Shown here piece after piece: positions 1 to 8,505 of a stretch of DNA of 64,000 nt. The stretch lies in assembly GCF_000428745.1 (NCBI RefSeq), contig NZ_KE386795.1:146692-210691 (forward strand), in the 5' to 3' direction. Every line of letters starts with the position of its first letter. Within the stretch, counting starts at the first letter, position 1. The notes below the pieces were generated by a model. That model did not search any database, was not told the DNA's origin, and was given only the letters and a program-made list of their open reading frames with translations. Both the position numbers and the translations under genes were made by a program. Source of the stretch: Veillonella magna DSM 19857. Lineage in GTDB: Bacteria; Bacillota; Negativicutes; Veillonellales; Veillonellaceae.

Positions 1-366
1 GCGTTTACCGAAGCGGTAGGCGATGCCAATCCCATTCACCGAGACGACTGCTGTATTGTGCCGGGGTGCTTATTGCTGGCTGCTTTTTACGAAGACTGGC
101 CATCGGTAATACGTGGGAATAAGGAAAACGAGGCACGGCAGGAAGGCGATACACTTGGCACTGATATAGTGGGGAATGAGACGGTTTGCGGTAATACAAA
201 AATACCATCAACAAAGGATACCATCAAGGAGATCCGTATCCGTTTTCGCAATCCCGTGTACGGGGATACACCGTTGTTTCTCCGAAGTGAGGGACCCACA
301 GACTATACGGTGATTACTGCAGATGGACTGCGGCTGTTTGATGTGGTGGTTACTGTATCGGCATAG
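1..366 (+). CDS. MaoC-like (R)-enoyl-CoA hydratase, 3' part
   Basis: The frame is open from the first base, so the start lies outside the window. The first visible residues contain VGDANPIHRDD, which matches the MaoC/(R)-hydratase hot-dog signature (GDxNPxH, with Asp and His as the catalytic pair). Further on, FRNPVYGDT resembles the conserved F-x-x-P-V-x-x-GD strand of that family. Such enzymes hydrate enoyl-CoA or enoyl-ACP in the cytoplasm. It stands 53 bases ahead of bioY and just upstream of a thiolase and an acyl-CoA ligase, so it probably belongs to the same acyl-chain cluster. Family assignment is good; the substrate is unknown. Confidence 0.7.
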   Translation, partial: AFTEAVGDANPIHRDDCCIVPGCLLLAAFYEDWPSVIRGNKENEARQEGDTLGTDIVGNETVCGNTKIPSTKDTIKEIRIRFRNPVYGDTPLFLRSEGPTDYTVITADGLRLFDVVVTVSA

Positions 367-419
367 GATAGGTTCTTGACGTAGCAATTAAAAATAAATG
401 AAGAAGGAAGTAGAGCTAG

Positions 420-935
420 ATGAGTGATGTACGTAAATTGACAAAAATGGCGCTTTTGGTAGCGTTAATGTGTATTTCGGCGTATATTTCGTTTCCCTTG
501 CCCTTTACACCGGCGATGGTTACGGCATTAACATTGGTTATGTGCTTGGTGGCCTTTATGCTGCCGCCGAAGGAAGCTTTCATTGTACTTTGTGTCTATG
601 TGTTGCTGGGAGCGGTAGGCTTACCGGTATATGTAGGCGGTACGGGTGGTTTGGGCAAGCTGTTCGGACCGACCGGCGGTTTTATTTGGGGTTGGCCGGT
701 AGCGTATACATTGCTGAGTATTTGCAAAGGTAAAACCGTATCCTTTTGGAGTTATGCATGGCGCGCCTGCGTCATTACGATTCCCATTACCTACGCGTTT
801 GGTATTGCCGGCGGTATGATTGTAACAGGAATCGGATTTAACGCAGCCTTAGCCGGTTATGCGTTGCCTTTTATTCCCGGGGATGTTTTCAAATGCCTGG
901 TGGCTTCGTGGTTAGCTACAAAAATTAGATTGTAA
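420..935 (+). CDS. bioY: Biotin transporter substrate-binding protein BioY
   Basis: A 171-residue, very hydrophobic protein with about six membrane segments. The central GLPVYVGGTGGLGKLFGPTG and the C-terminal ALPFIPGDVFKC are typical of BioY, the biotin-binding S component of ECF transporters. Length is close to the family norm (about 180-200). The start ATG follows GAAGGAAG at good spacing. The following thiolase and acyl-CoA ligase resemble the Bacillus subtilis yhfU-yhfT-yhfS group, which has been predicted to be under the biotin repressor BirA. That link is known from other genomes; I see no BirA operator in the short upstream gap here. Confidence 0.93.
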   Translation: MSDVRKLTKMALLVALMCISAYISFPLPFTPAMVTALTLVMCLVAFMLPPKEAFIVLCVYVLLGAVGLPVYVGGTGGLGKLFGPTGGFIWGWPVAYTLLSICKGKTVSFWSYAWRACVITIPITYAFGIAGGMIVTGIGFNAALAGYALPFIPGDVFKCLVASWLATKIRL

Positions 936-970
936 ACAAAATGTAACAGATCGCAAGAGGAGGAAACGTT

Positions 971-2167
971 GTGAGTAACGGTAACAAGACTTCTTGTCGC
1001 GACGTATATATCATGGGCGGCCTTAGGTCGCCCATTGGTGTATATAGAGGACAATATAAGACAACGCCGCCGGAAGTATTGGGAGCGGCAGTGATTGATG
1101 CATTGCTGGAGCGCACCGGTTATACGACGGTGGATCGTGTCTATTGTGGCAATGCCGTAGCCGGCGGAGGAAATATAGGGCGTCTTACTGCATTGCTTTC
1201 ATCATTGCCGGAAACAGTACCGGCCGTAACGGTGGATATGCAATGCGCTTCGGCCGGCGGTGCCTTGGAATGGGCGTACAGCGGTATACGAGCCGGGTTG
1301 TACGATACCGTTTTGGCCGGTGGGACTGAAAGTAGTTCGCTGCAACCGCTGCGTACCTATGGGGACGATGATTATCGGGAAGGCTCGTACCGCGTGGCAC
1401 AGTTTTCGCCGCACGAGCGAGATGAGCTGGCCATGCTCAAAGGGGCGGAGCGTACCATGCAGAAATATCAGGTAAGGACCGATGATTTGACGCCGTGGAT
1501 ATTGCGCAGTCATCAGCGTGCCGTGCTGGCTGAGAAAGAAGGCTATCTACAATCATACAAACTTGACGGCGAAGACATGGAACGGCGCATAGCGCTTGTA
1601 AGTAAGGCCTATGGCATACCGCAGCCGATATTAACGCATACGCCGGTTGATGAATGCATTCGGCCGCGTATGTCGGAGCGTTTGTTACAACGAATGCCGT
1701 CTCTTTTGGGACCGAATACGCTGACTACGGCGGGGAATGCTTGTCTTACGCATGATGGAGCGGCCTTTCTTTTACTGGGGACACAGCCCTCAAGATATCG
1801 AATGACAGCGGTTACAGCATGGGCAGGCAATCCTTTGTACAGTCCGGAAGGTGCTATGGAAGCAACGGAACAATTGTTGACGCAAACGGGACTGACCATG
1901 GAAGCAATAGATGCAGTGGAGTGGAACGAAGCCTTTGCAGTGATTGATGTATTGTTCGGTCGGCGGTACGGAACATACACGGAACGCTATAACCGTTGCG
2001 GCGGAGCATTGGCGTACGGGCATCCGTACGGTGCATCGGGAGCGATTATTGTACTTCATCTCATGGCATCGTTGGAATGCTGCGACGGACGTTACGGATT
2101 GGCCGCCATTGCCGGTGCCGGCGGTGTAGGGACGGCAATGCTTATCGAACGGATGATAACAAAGTGA
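971..2167 (+). CDS. Thiolase-family acyl-CoA acyltransferase lacking the second Cys
   Basis: A 398-residue thiolase (YhfS/VraB-like), starting at GTG 971 behind AGAGGAGG. The nucleophile is Cys92 in QCASAGGAL. The NEAF motif is at 319-322 and the catalytic His351 lies in GHPYGASGA. At the place where thiolases carry the C-terminal acid/base cysteine (CxGGGxG), this protein reads AGAGGVG, so the cysteine is replaced by alanine near residue 381. Chemistry may therefore differ from ordinary acetoacetyl-CoA thiolysis or condensation. It lies between bioY and an acyl-CoA ligase, 10 bases apart from the latter, indicating an operon that handles an acyl chain linked to biotin supply. Confidence 0.85.
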   Translation: MSNGNKTSCRDVYIMGGLRSPIGVYRGQYKTTPPEVLGAAVIDALLERTGYTTVDRVYCGNAVAGGGNIGRLTALLSSLPETVPAVTVDMQCASAGGALEWAYSGIRAGLYDTVLAGGTESSSLQPLRTYGDDDYREGSYRVAQFSPHERDELAMLKGAERTMQKYQVRTDDLTPWILRSHQRAVLAEKEGYLQSYKLDGEDMERRIALVSKAYGIPQPILTHTPVDECIRPRMSERLLQRMPSLLGPNTLTTAGNACLTHDGAAFLLLGTQPSRYRMTAVTAWAGNPLYSPEGAMEATEQLLTQTGLTMEAIDAVEWNEAFAVIDVLFGRRYGTYTERYNRCGGALAYGHPYGASGAIIVLHLMASLECCDGRYGLAAIAGAGGVGTAMLIERMITK

Positions 2168-2177
2168 GGAAATTAAC

Positions 2178-3527
2178 ATGGATGATTATAATCAGACCGG
2201 ACAAAGTGAGATGACGTATTCCCCGGAGAGGAATAGAGTGACCTCGTTATATGCGATGATGCTTGCATGGCAAAAGGCGGAGCCGAATAAACCTTGTTTG
2301 TGTATCGATGATGCGGTATACACCTATGATAACTTTATGCGAGACGTGCAGGTGGAAAAAGAAAAGCTGGAAACGTATGCGCAACCACAGCCGCCAGTCA
2401 TATACCGAAATTCCGTGTACGACCAGTTGACGGTGTGGATAGCTGCCATAGGAGCAGGTCTACAGCCGATCATCGGTCATCCGGACAGTGATGATACCGT
2501 TCGAAAGGCACTGGAGGAACGATTGAAAGAACCTAGCGCTTGTTGCGACAAGGCTGACTTCGGCGTGCTTTCGTCAGGATCAACGGGGGTACCGAAAATC
2601 TTGTGGCGACGTACCGCTTCGTGGGCCGATTTCTTTCCCGTACAAAATGAAATCTTTGAAGTAACTAAGGATACACGTTTGTTTTTACATGGCAGCATGA
2701 GCTTTACCGGTAACTTAAATGCTCTGTTGGCCGTATGGTATGCCGGCGGTACGGTGGTGACCTCTGCTTATTTGCGCCCGCGGTCGTGGCTGAAGGTGAT
2801 GGCGCGGTATGCGATTACACACATCTACTTATTGCCTACCAAATTGCGTTTGCTTATGGAGGCAATGCCTATAAGCAAGGAGAATACGGCGGCACTATCG
2901 TCCTTGCGAATGATTTTTGCAGGTTCGCAAATGTTGGACACAAAGCTGATGCATCACTTGCAAAGGACTTGGCCGCAGGCGCGGTTTATTCTTTATTACG
3001 GTGCCAGCGAACTAAACTATGTTACGTGCTGCACCGCCGAGGAGTGGCTGCTGGAGCCGAATACGGTGGGCAGGCCTTTCCCGGGAGTAAGGGTTACGGT
3101 TGATGAGGATCACATGATTTACGTTACCTCGCCATATACGATTGAAGGCGTAGCTTGTCCGTTCTCCGTCGGCGATAAGGGCTGGTTCAGTTCGTCGGGA
3201 CGACTTATGTTCGAAGGGCGCGGCGGTGCCGTTATTAACCGAGGCGGTTATAAACTGTCTGTGCCGTTGTTGGAAAAAAAGATTCAGGAGCTGGATGGTG
3301 TGGCAGAGGCAGTCGTTATGGGACAACCGGATGCGTTGCGCGGTGAAGAACCGGTAGCCTTCATTCAATGCGAACCGGGATATACGGAAACGATGATAAA
3401 AAAAGTTATGACGAAGGTGTTATCTGTGCAAGAAATGCCGCATCGCATCATAGGTGTAGAGGAAATACCGCTTACGGCGGGATCGAAAATAGATAAGCGA
3501 CAGCTCTTAAGGTTATTGGAGACATAA
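2178..3527 (+). CDS. AMP-forming acyl-CoA ligase (YhfT/VraA-like)
   Basis: A 449-residue member of the ANL adenylate-forming superfamily. The phosphate loop SSGSTGVPK is at about 132-140, an adenine-site YGASE follows, and VGDKGWFS then INRGGYKLS mark the hinge to the C-terminal lid. The lid lysine is expected in GSKIDKRQLL near residue 437. At 449 residues it is shorter than most members (about 500-550). It would activate a carboxylic acid with ATP and load it on CoA. It is the last gene of the BioY cluster and starts 10 bases after the thiolase. The combination of ligase, thiolase and BioY is known from Bacillus yhfUTS. A role in making or salvaging a pimelate-like precursor is inference. 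Confidence 0.85.
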   Translation: MDDYNQTGQSEMTYSPERNRVTSLYAMMLAWQKAEPNKPCLCIDDAVYTYDNFMRDVQVEKEKLETYAQPQPPVIYRNSVYDQLTVWIAAIGAGLQPIIGHPDSDDTVRKALEERLKEPSACCDKADFGVLSSGSTGVPKILWRRTASWADFFPVQNEIFEVTKDTRLFLHGSMSFTGNLNALLAVWYAGGTVVTSAYLRPRSWLKVMARYAITHIYLLPTKLRLLMEAMPISKENTAALSSLRMIFAGSQMLDTKLMHHLQRTWPQARFILYYGASELNYVTCCTAEEWLLEPNTVGRPFPGVRVTVDEDHMIYVTSPYTIEGVACPFSVGDKGWFSSSGRLMFEGRGGAVINRGGYKLSVPLLEKKIQELDGVAEAVVMGQPDALRGEEPVAFIQCEPGYTETMIKKVMTKVLSVQEMPHRIIGVEEIPLTAGSKIDKRQLLRLLET

Positions 3528-3594
3528 CCATGGCCGGTATGAACCCTATCATTTGTTTTGATGAATAGAAAATAAATTCACAAGCGAGGTAATT

Positions 3595-3636
3595 AAATTA
3601 CACGAAACGTGTAATTTTGAAGTAATTATATTACTT
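3595..3636. repeat. Two adjacent inverted repeats
   Basis: Arms AAATTACACG (3595-3604) and CGTGTAATTT (3608-3617) enclose three bases. Immediately after, AAGTAAT (3620-3626) and ATTACTT (3630-3636) enclose TAT. The first hairpin is followed by four T and could end the ligase operon. The pair could equally be a protein-binding site upstream of nrdD. Confidence 0.5.
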
Positions 3637-3651
3637 GGTACGCGAATTTAA

Positions 3652-3667
3652 TCACAATATATAGTAG
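3652..3667. promoter_or_regulatory. Possible outlying NrdR box
   Basis: The 16 bases TCACAATATATAGTAG match 13 of 16 positions of the known NrdR box (ACACwATATATwGTGT). The site is 107 bases upstream of the closely spaced pair that precedes nrdD, so it is unusual in position and may be chance. Confidence 0.4.
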
Positions 3668-3773
3668 GCTATGTTTGGTAACTGTAAAATAAAATAGGAA
3701 ATACACGGGGATTGGCATGCGATAAAATGTCAATCCCCTATATGTATGTATGGTCTAATCGATGGATGATATG

Positions 3774-3819
3774 GTATTATATATTGTGTTGAACAAAGGG
3801 GTAACACAATATATAGTGT
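3774..3819. promoter_or_regulatory. Tandem NrdR boxes of nrdDG
   Basis: The downstream site, ACACAATATATAGTGT at 3804-3819, is a full match to the NrdR box. An upstream site at 3774-3789 ends in TATATTGTGT and matches 13 of 16 positions. Their starts are 30 bases apart, close to three helix turns, as is usual for this ATP/dATP-sensing repressor of ribonucleotide reductase genes. They end 34 bases before the nrdD start codon. Confidence 0.85.
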
Positions 3820-3853
3820 AAAGATGAGGTAGATTTCGTATTTGGAGGAAGCT

Positions 3854-6004
3854 ATGTTACAGGTTATTAAACGAGACGGACACAAGGTGCCTTTTGATAA
3901 ATCAAAAATTGTAATCGCCATCGAAAAAGCAATGAACAGCAGTACCGGTTTATATGAAGAAGGCTTGGCGGATCGTATTGCCAATGAAATCGAAGGCTAT
4001 GCATCCAAGCTGCATAAGGACATGACTATTTATGCCATCGAAGATCAAGTGTATTACAAATTGGTAGAATACAATAATCCCGCAACGGCAAGAGCCTATG
4101 AAAACTACAAGGCAGTACAGGCCTTTAAACGTCGCGAAAATACGACGGACAAAGATGTGTTCGGCTTGTTGGATCGCAGTAACGTAGCGGTGTTGGATGA
4201 AAACTCCAATAAGGATGCGGCCATCGTTTCCACACAGCGCGATTTGATTGCCGGTGAAGTCAGCAAGGATATTGCACGCCGTAAATTGATTCCCGCCGAT
4301 ATTGTACAAGCGCATGACAGCGGCGCTATCCATTTCCACGACATGGACTATATTATTCAGCCGATGTTTAATTGTTGCTTAATTAATTTGAAGGACATGC
4401 TTACGAACGGAACCGTTATCAACGGCAAACGCATTGATACGCCGAAGTCTTTCCAAGTAGCTTGTACCGTAACGACGCAGATTATTGCGCAGGTAGCATC
4501 CGGTCAGTACGGCGGACAAAGCATTAACGGCATCGATCGCATTTTGGCACCGTTTGTGCGTAAATCCTACGAAAAGATTCTCAATAATGTCATTGAAGAA
4601 CAAGTAGAGATTTACGGGATGGAACCGAATATGGAAAAGGCGCGCGAAATCGCCTGGAAGCGTACGCGCAAGGAAGTAAAGGATGGTATCCAAACCATTC
4701 AGTATCAAATTAATACATTGATGACAACCAACGGGCAGGCACCGTTTGTTACATTGTTCATGCATTTCGATCCGAACAGCGAATATGCGAAGGAAGCGGC
4801 TTTAATCGATGAAGAAATTTTGAAACAACGTATTCAAGGCGTGAAGAATGAAGCGAATATATATATTACACCGGCATTCCCGAAATTGATTTACGTATTA
4901 GACGAACACAATATCTATCCGGATAGCCCGTACTACTATTTGACGGAACTCGCGGCTAAATGTACGGCGAAACGGATGTACCCGGATTATATTTCGGCAA
5001 AAAAAATGAAAGAAATTTACGAAGGCAATGTGTTCAGCCCTATGGGATGCCGTTCCTTCCTGTCGCCGTGGAAAAACGAAAAGGGCGAGTACGTCTTTGA
5101 CGGTCGCTTTAACATGGGTGTAGTCAGCATCAACTTGCCGCAAATCGGTATATTAGCACGCGGTAATGAAGATAAATTTTTTGAAATTTTGGACAAGCGC
5201 TTGAAGCTGGTTGAAAAAGCATTACTGCTTCGTTACGAACTGTTGAAAAACGTAACCAGCGATGTATCGCCGATTCACTGGCAGTACGGGGCTATTGCTC
5301 GTCTTAAAAAGGGCGAGTCCATTGCCAAATTCCTAAAGGGCGGTTATGCTACGATTTCCATGGGGTATATCGGGATTTACGAAGCAACACGCCTTATTAC
5401 GGGGCAGTCCAATACGGAACCGGACGGTCGTCGCTTTGCCATGAAAATTATGGATCGCTTGAACGCGGCGATTAAAGAATGGCGCGCTAAGCACAATATG
5501 GGCTTTGCTCTTTACGGTACACCGGCAGAAAGTCTGACCAATCGCTTCTCTTCTATCGACCGAGCCCGCTTCGGAGAAATTCCGGACATTACGGATAAAG
5601 GGTATTACACGAATAGCTATCATGTTAACGTACGGGAAGAAATCAACGTCTTCGATAAATTCAAGTACGAAGCGGAATTCCAGAAGAAATCTACCGGCGG
5701 TTGTATTTCCTATGCGGAAATTCCGAATATGACAAATAACATTCCCGCCGTGTTAACCATGATTCGTTACATTTACGATAATATTTCTTATGCAGAATTT
5801 AATACGAAATCCGATTACTGTCATGTGTGCGGCTTTGACGGTGAAATCAAAGTTAACGATGATAATCAGTGGGAATGCCCGCGTTGCCATAATACCGATC
5901 GTGACAAGCTGACGGTAATTCGTCGTACCTGCGGGTACCTGGGAGAAAATTTCTGGAACGAAGGGCGTACGAAGGAGATCAAGGATCGCGTGCTGCACAT
6001 ATAA
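3854..6004 (+). CDS. nrdD: Anaerobic ribonucleoside-triphosphate reductase
   Basis: A 716-residue class III ribonucleotide reductase. It reduces NTPs to dNTPs without oxygen, using a glycyl radical. The N-terminal ATP cone starts with VIKRDGHKVPFDKSK. Near the C-terminus a four-cysteine zinc site is visible (CHVCGFDG and CPRCHN), followed by the radical loop RRTCGYLGENFW about 20 residues from the end. I chose ATG 3854 because GGAGG at 3844-3848 is well spaced; an in-frame TTG at 3842 is less likely. Tandem NrdR boxes lie directly upstream, and the activase gene nrdG follows after 109 bases. Confidence 0.97.
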   Translation: MLQVIKRDGHKVPFDKSKIVIAIEKAMNSSTGLYEEGLADRIANEIEGYASKLHKDMTIYAIEDQVYYKLVEYNNPATARAYENYKAVQAFKRRENTTDKDVFGLLDRSNVAVLDENSNKDAAIVSTQRDLIAGEVSKDIARRKLIPADIVQAHDSGAIHFHDMDYIIQPMFNCCLINLKDMLTNGTVINGKRIDTPKSFQVACTVTTQIIAQVASGQYGGQSINGIDRILAPFVRKSYEKILNNVIEEQVEIYGMEPNMEKAREIAWKRTRKEVKDGIQTIQYQINTLMTTNGQAPFVTLFMHFDPNSEYAKEAALIDEEILKQRIQGVKNEANIYITPAFPKLIYVLDEHNIYPDSPYYYLTELAAKCTAKRMYPDYISAKKMKEIYEGNVFSPMGCRSFLSPWKNEKGEYVFDGRFNMGVVSINLPQIGILARGNEDKFFEILDKRLKLVEKALLLRYELLKNVTSDVSPIHWQYGAIARLKKGESIAKFLKGGYATISMGYIGIYEATRLITGQSNTEPDGRRFAMKIMDRLNAAIKEWRAKHNMGFALYGTPAESLTNRFSSIDRARFGEIPDITDKGYYTNSYHVNVREEINVFDKFKYEAEFQKKSTGGCISYAEIPNMTNNIPAVLTMIRYIYDNISYAEFNTKSDYCHVCGFDGEIKVNDDNQWECPRCHNTDRDKLTVIRRTCGYLGENFWNEGRTKEIKDRVLHI

Positions 6005-6113
6005 GAAGGCAAACCCAATAGAAACGATGTAAACAAAATGGGAAACTATAAATAAAATATAAATGTGAATAAAATATAAAAAACGCAAACGAAATATAAA
6101 AGGATGCGATGGT

Positions 6114-6611
6114 ATGAATTACGGGCAAATTCGGAAATATGATATAGCAAACGGCGATGGCATTCGTACGACAGTATTTGTCACCGGCTGTACACATAAA
6201 TGTTTTAATTGTTTTAATGAGGAATATCAGGATCCTACGGCAGGTACACCTTGGACGGAGAAGGAAACAAAGGAAGTACTGGATTACGTACAGGATCCGA
6301 ACGTAGCGGGGCTGACACTTCTCGGGGGAGAACCCTTTCAGAATGTAGACGGCTTACTGCCGCTGGTACAAGCGGTGCGCAAGGCAGTACCGGAAAAAAA
6401 TATATGGACCTACTCCGGCTATACCTTTGAAGAGATTATGGCTTGCCCCAATAAGAAAGCGCTGTTAGAGCAATGTGATATTCTCGTCGATGGTCGTTAT
6501 GTGGATGCACTACGGGATCCGGCTTTGCGATTTCGCGGCAGCAGTAATCAGCGGATACTGGATGTAAAAGCATCGCTTCAAGCCGGTACACCTGTCATTG
6601 CTATGGAATAA
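6114..6611 (+). CDS. nrdG: Anaerobic ribonucleotide reductase activase
   Basis: A 165-residue radical-SAM enzyme that installs the glycyl radical on NrdD. The iron-sulfur ligands are the three cysteines of GCTHKCFNCFN (CxxxCxxC); LLGGEPF and TYSGYTFEEI follow as in other NrdG proteins. Length is normal. The ATG is preceded by AAAGGATG. It forms an operon with nrdD under NrdR, and a strong terminator follows 22 bases after the stop. Confidence 0.96.
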   Translation: MNYGQIRKYDIANGDGIRTTVFVTGCTHKCFNCFNEEYQDPTAGTPWTEKETKEVLDYVQDPNVAGLTLLGGEPFQNVDGLLPLVQAVRKAVPEKNIWTYSGYTFEEIMACPNKKALLEQCDILVDGRYVDALRDPALRFRGSSNQRILDVKASLQAGTPVIAME

Positions 6612-6632
6612 CATCAAGAAAAGAAATACATG

Positions 6633-6680
6633 AAAAGGGCTGTAACGAATGAGTGATCTCATTTCGTTACAGCCCTTTTG
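6633..6680. terminator. Bidirectional terminator after nrdG
   Basis: A roughly 20-bp stem starts AAAAGGGCTGTAACGAA and is closed by the complementary TTCGTTACAGCCCTTTT, with a short loop around TGATCT. A-run and T-run flank it, so it can serve nrdDG and the opposite-strand unit. A clearly related terminator lies at 60164-60217. Confidence 0.85.
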
Positions 6681-6730
6681 TTGTAGTGACATAATATATA
6701 ATTAGTTTTATATGATGTTAGCTCTTATAC

Positions 6731-6892
6731 GATGTTGGTACTGCTACACATGTATAAGATGTTGGCACCGTCGTACATGTATAAGATGTTGGCACCGTCG
6801 TACATGTATATGATGTTGGTACTGCCGTACACGTATACGATGTTGGCATCATCGCAGACTTATACGATTTTTGCGCCGTCGTACACTTCGCC
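6731..6892 (-). repeat. Six 27-bp tandem repeats at the 3' end of a gene
   Basis: Units begin at 6731, 6758, 6785, 6812, 6839 and 6866, exactly 27 bases apart. The unit at 6866 contains the last codons (YDGAKIV) of the gamma-carbonic anhydrase-like gene. The other five are imperfect copies lying after its stop. Read on the minus strand in the gene's frame, they encode variants of YDGANILYM with no stop until 6725-6727. The array seems to be a duplication of the gene's 3' end. Confidence 0.9.
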
Positions 6893-7405
6893 GCCGGCAT
6901 CGGGAAGAAGACCGTATTCCTTCGTCCACAATGTTTTATACTTAACGGCTTGGTTGTGAATGCGTTCCAACTGACTTTCATCGGTGCGAATTACTTTACC
7001 CGGTAAGCCGACTACGAGCGAGTAGGGAGGAATGGTAGTCCCTTCCAACACAACTGCACCGGCAGCAATGATGGAGCCTCTACCTATACGACAGCCGCTG
7101 AGAACGATGGCACCCATGCCGACCAATACATGATCTTCCAAGGTAGACGCATGAACGATTGCATTGTGACCGATGGTAACATAATCGCCGAGAATGCACG
7201 CTTTGTCATCGTCAACATGAAGAACGGAATTATCCTGTACATTGGTGTAGCGACCGATTACGATTTTATTTACGTCGCCGCGCATGGCACAATTTTGCCA
7301 AACGGAGGCGTATTCCTTTAACTCTACATCGCCGGCGAGCTCTGCACCGGGCATAACACAACTTTTAGGATCCAGCTTAGGATATTTACCTTTGAACGGT
7401 AACAT
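6860..7405 (-). CDS. Gamma-carbonic anhydrase family hexapeptide protein
   Basis: A 181-residue left-handed beta-helix protein of the YrdA/PaaY/CaiE group. Hexapeptide repeats run through the middle, and metal-binding histidines are visible in NSVLHVD and TIGHNAIVH, as in trimeric zinc enzymes of this family. Many members have no proven carbonic anhydrase activity, so the reaction is not certain. The start ATG has AAGGAGATG before it. It lies 15 bases after fabK on the same strand and probably shares its transcript. The stop codon TAA differs by one base from the TAC found in the downstream repeats, which would otherwise extend the protein by 44 residues. Confidence 0.88.
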   Translation of the reverse strand: MLPFKGKYPKLDPKSCVMPGAELAGDVELKEYASVWQNCAMRGDVNKIVIGRYTNVQDNSVLHVDDDKACILGDYVTIGHNAIVHASTLEDHVLVGMGAIVLSGCRIGRGSIIAAGAVVLEGTTIPPYSLVVGLPGKVIRTDESQLERIHNQAVKYKTLWTKEYGLLPDAGGEVYDGAKIV

Positions 7406-7420
7406 AATAACATCTCCTTC

Positions 7421-8362
7421 TTAAATAAAACGCTGGGCGCGTTTGATGGCTTCCTTGGCTTCGGCAACAACGGATTCCACAATGGCCTTAGCCGGTTCGA
7501 TTTTAGTAAGACGGTTTAAGCTCTGACCGCACTGAACGGCACCGTTTACAATATCGCCGTCAACCGCAGCCAGACGGTTCGTGCCCACGGACATAGCCGT
7601 CAATTCTTCCTTTGGCGTGCAGCTGAATTCGGCAGCCAAATATTTAGCGGTGAATTCGTTTTTCAAAGAACGAACACCGCCGTGACCACTGGTAAGACCG
7701 GTTACGGCAGAATCCGTATCGGTAGCGGCGATAATAGCTTCTTTACAATTCGGATGCATCTGGCACTCTTCGGCTAAGATAAAGCGAGAACCCATCTGTA
7801 CCCCTTCGGCACCCATGGTAAGGGCAGCGGCCAATGCACGGCCGTCAGCAATACCGCCGGCGATGATTACCGGAATATCTACTTCGGGCAATACGTTTTC
7901 CATAAGAGCCATCGTCGTCTGCGTACCGATGTGACCGCCCGCTTCCTGTCCTTCAATGATGATAGCATCTGCGCCGGATCCGGCTACGCGTTTAGCCAAT
8001 TTTACGCTAGGCACAACAGGAATCACCTTAATACCGGCTGCGTGTAACGGTTCGATGTGAGGCACCGGATTACCGGCTCCCAAGGTGACAAAGGCAGGCT
8101 TTTCTTCTACCAACACCTGTAAAAGCTCATCAATATTTTTTGCCATGAGCATTAAGTTAACACCGAACGGCTTATCCGTCAACGCCTTGGCCTGACGAAT
8201 TTCATTGCGCAGCCAATCAGCATCGCGTCCGCCGGAAGCGATAACACCCGTAGCACCGGCGTTAGCCACGGCAGCCGCTAATTTGTGCTCCGAAGTCCAT
8301 GCCATAGCACCTTGGATGATAGGGTATGTAATGCCTAACAATTCTGTTAATCGTGTATTCAT
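7421..8362 (-). CDS. fabK: Enoyl-ACP reductase II (FabK, FMN-dependent)
   Basis: A 313-residue TIM-barrel flavoprotein of the nitronate monooxygenase/FabK group. YPIIQGAMAWTS at the N-terminus, EGQEAGGHIG near residue 142, IIAGGIADGRALAAAL near 167 and GAEGVQMGSRF match FabK closely. It would carry out the last reduction of fatty-acid elongation in the cytoplasm using NAD(P)H. The start follows AGGAGG. A stray member of the nitronate monooxygenase family cannot be excluded, but the EAGGH motif and length favour FabK. It is transcribed with the downstream hexapeptide protein. Confidence 0.88.
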   Translation of the reverse strand: MNTRLTELLGITYPIIQGAMAWTSEHKLAAAVANAGATGVIASGGRDADWLRNEIRQAKALTDKPFGVNLMLMAKNIDELLQVLVEEKPAFVTLGAGNPVPHIEPLHAAGIKVIPVVPSVKLAKRVAGSGADAIIIEGQEAGGHIGTQTTMALMENVLPEVDIPVIIAGGIADGRALAAALTMGAEGVQMGSRFILAEECQMHPNCKEAIIAATDTDSAVTGLTSGHGGVRSLKNEFTAKYLAAEFSCTPKEELTAMSVGTNRLAAVDGDIVNGAVQCGQSLNRLTKIEPAKAIVESVVAEAKEAIKRAQRFI

Positions 8363-8475
8363 GTAAACCTCCTATACGTAACATATATACCGTAAATTTA
8401 AGAATCATTTTCTTTTATTGCTTACGAATCCTATTATATAGTAAAATGGTAGAAAAATACAGAGGAAGGGTGTCA

Positions 8476-8505
8476 ATGACGAAAAATTTTTAAATATGAT
8501 ATAAT
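8476..8505 (+). promoter_or_regulatory. Promoter for the lemA-TPM pair
   Basis: TATAAT at 8500-8505, extended by an upstream TG, with ATGACG at 8476-8481 as a weak -35 at 18 bp spacing. It leaves an untranslated leader of about 135 bases before lemA. Confidence 0.55.

Noticed and set aside
6731-6892. Regular repeats considered as a CRISPR array
   Set aside because: Units are head to tail with no spacers, and they are copies of a gene's 3' end; no cas gene is near. The same holds for the arrays at 11823-12017 and 31433-31517.
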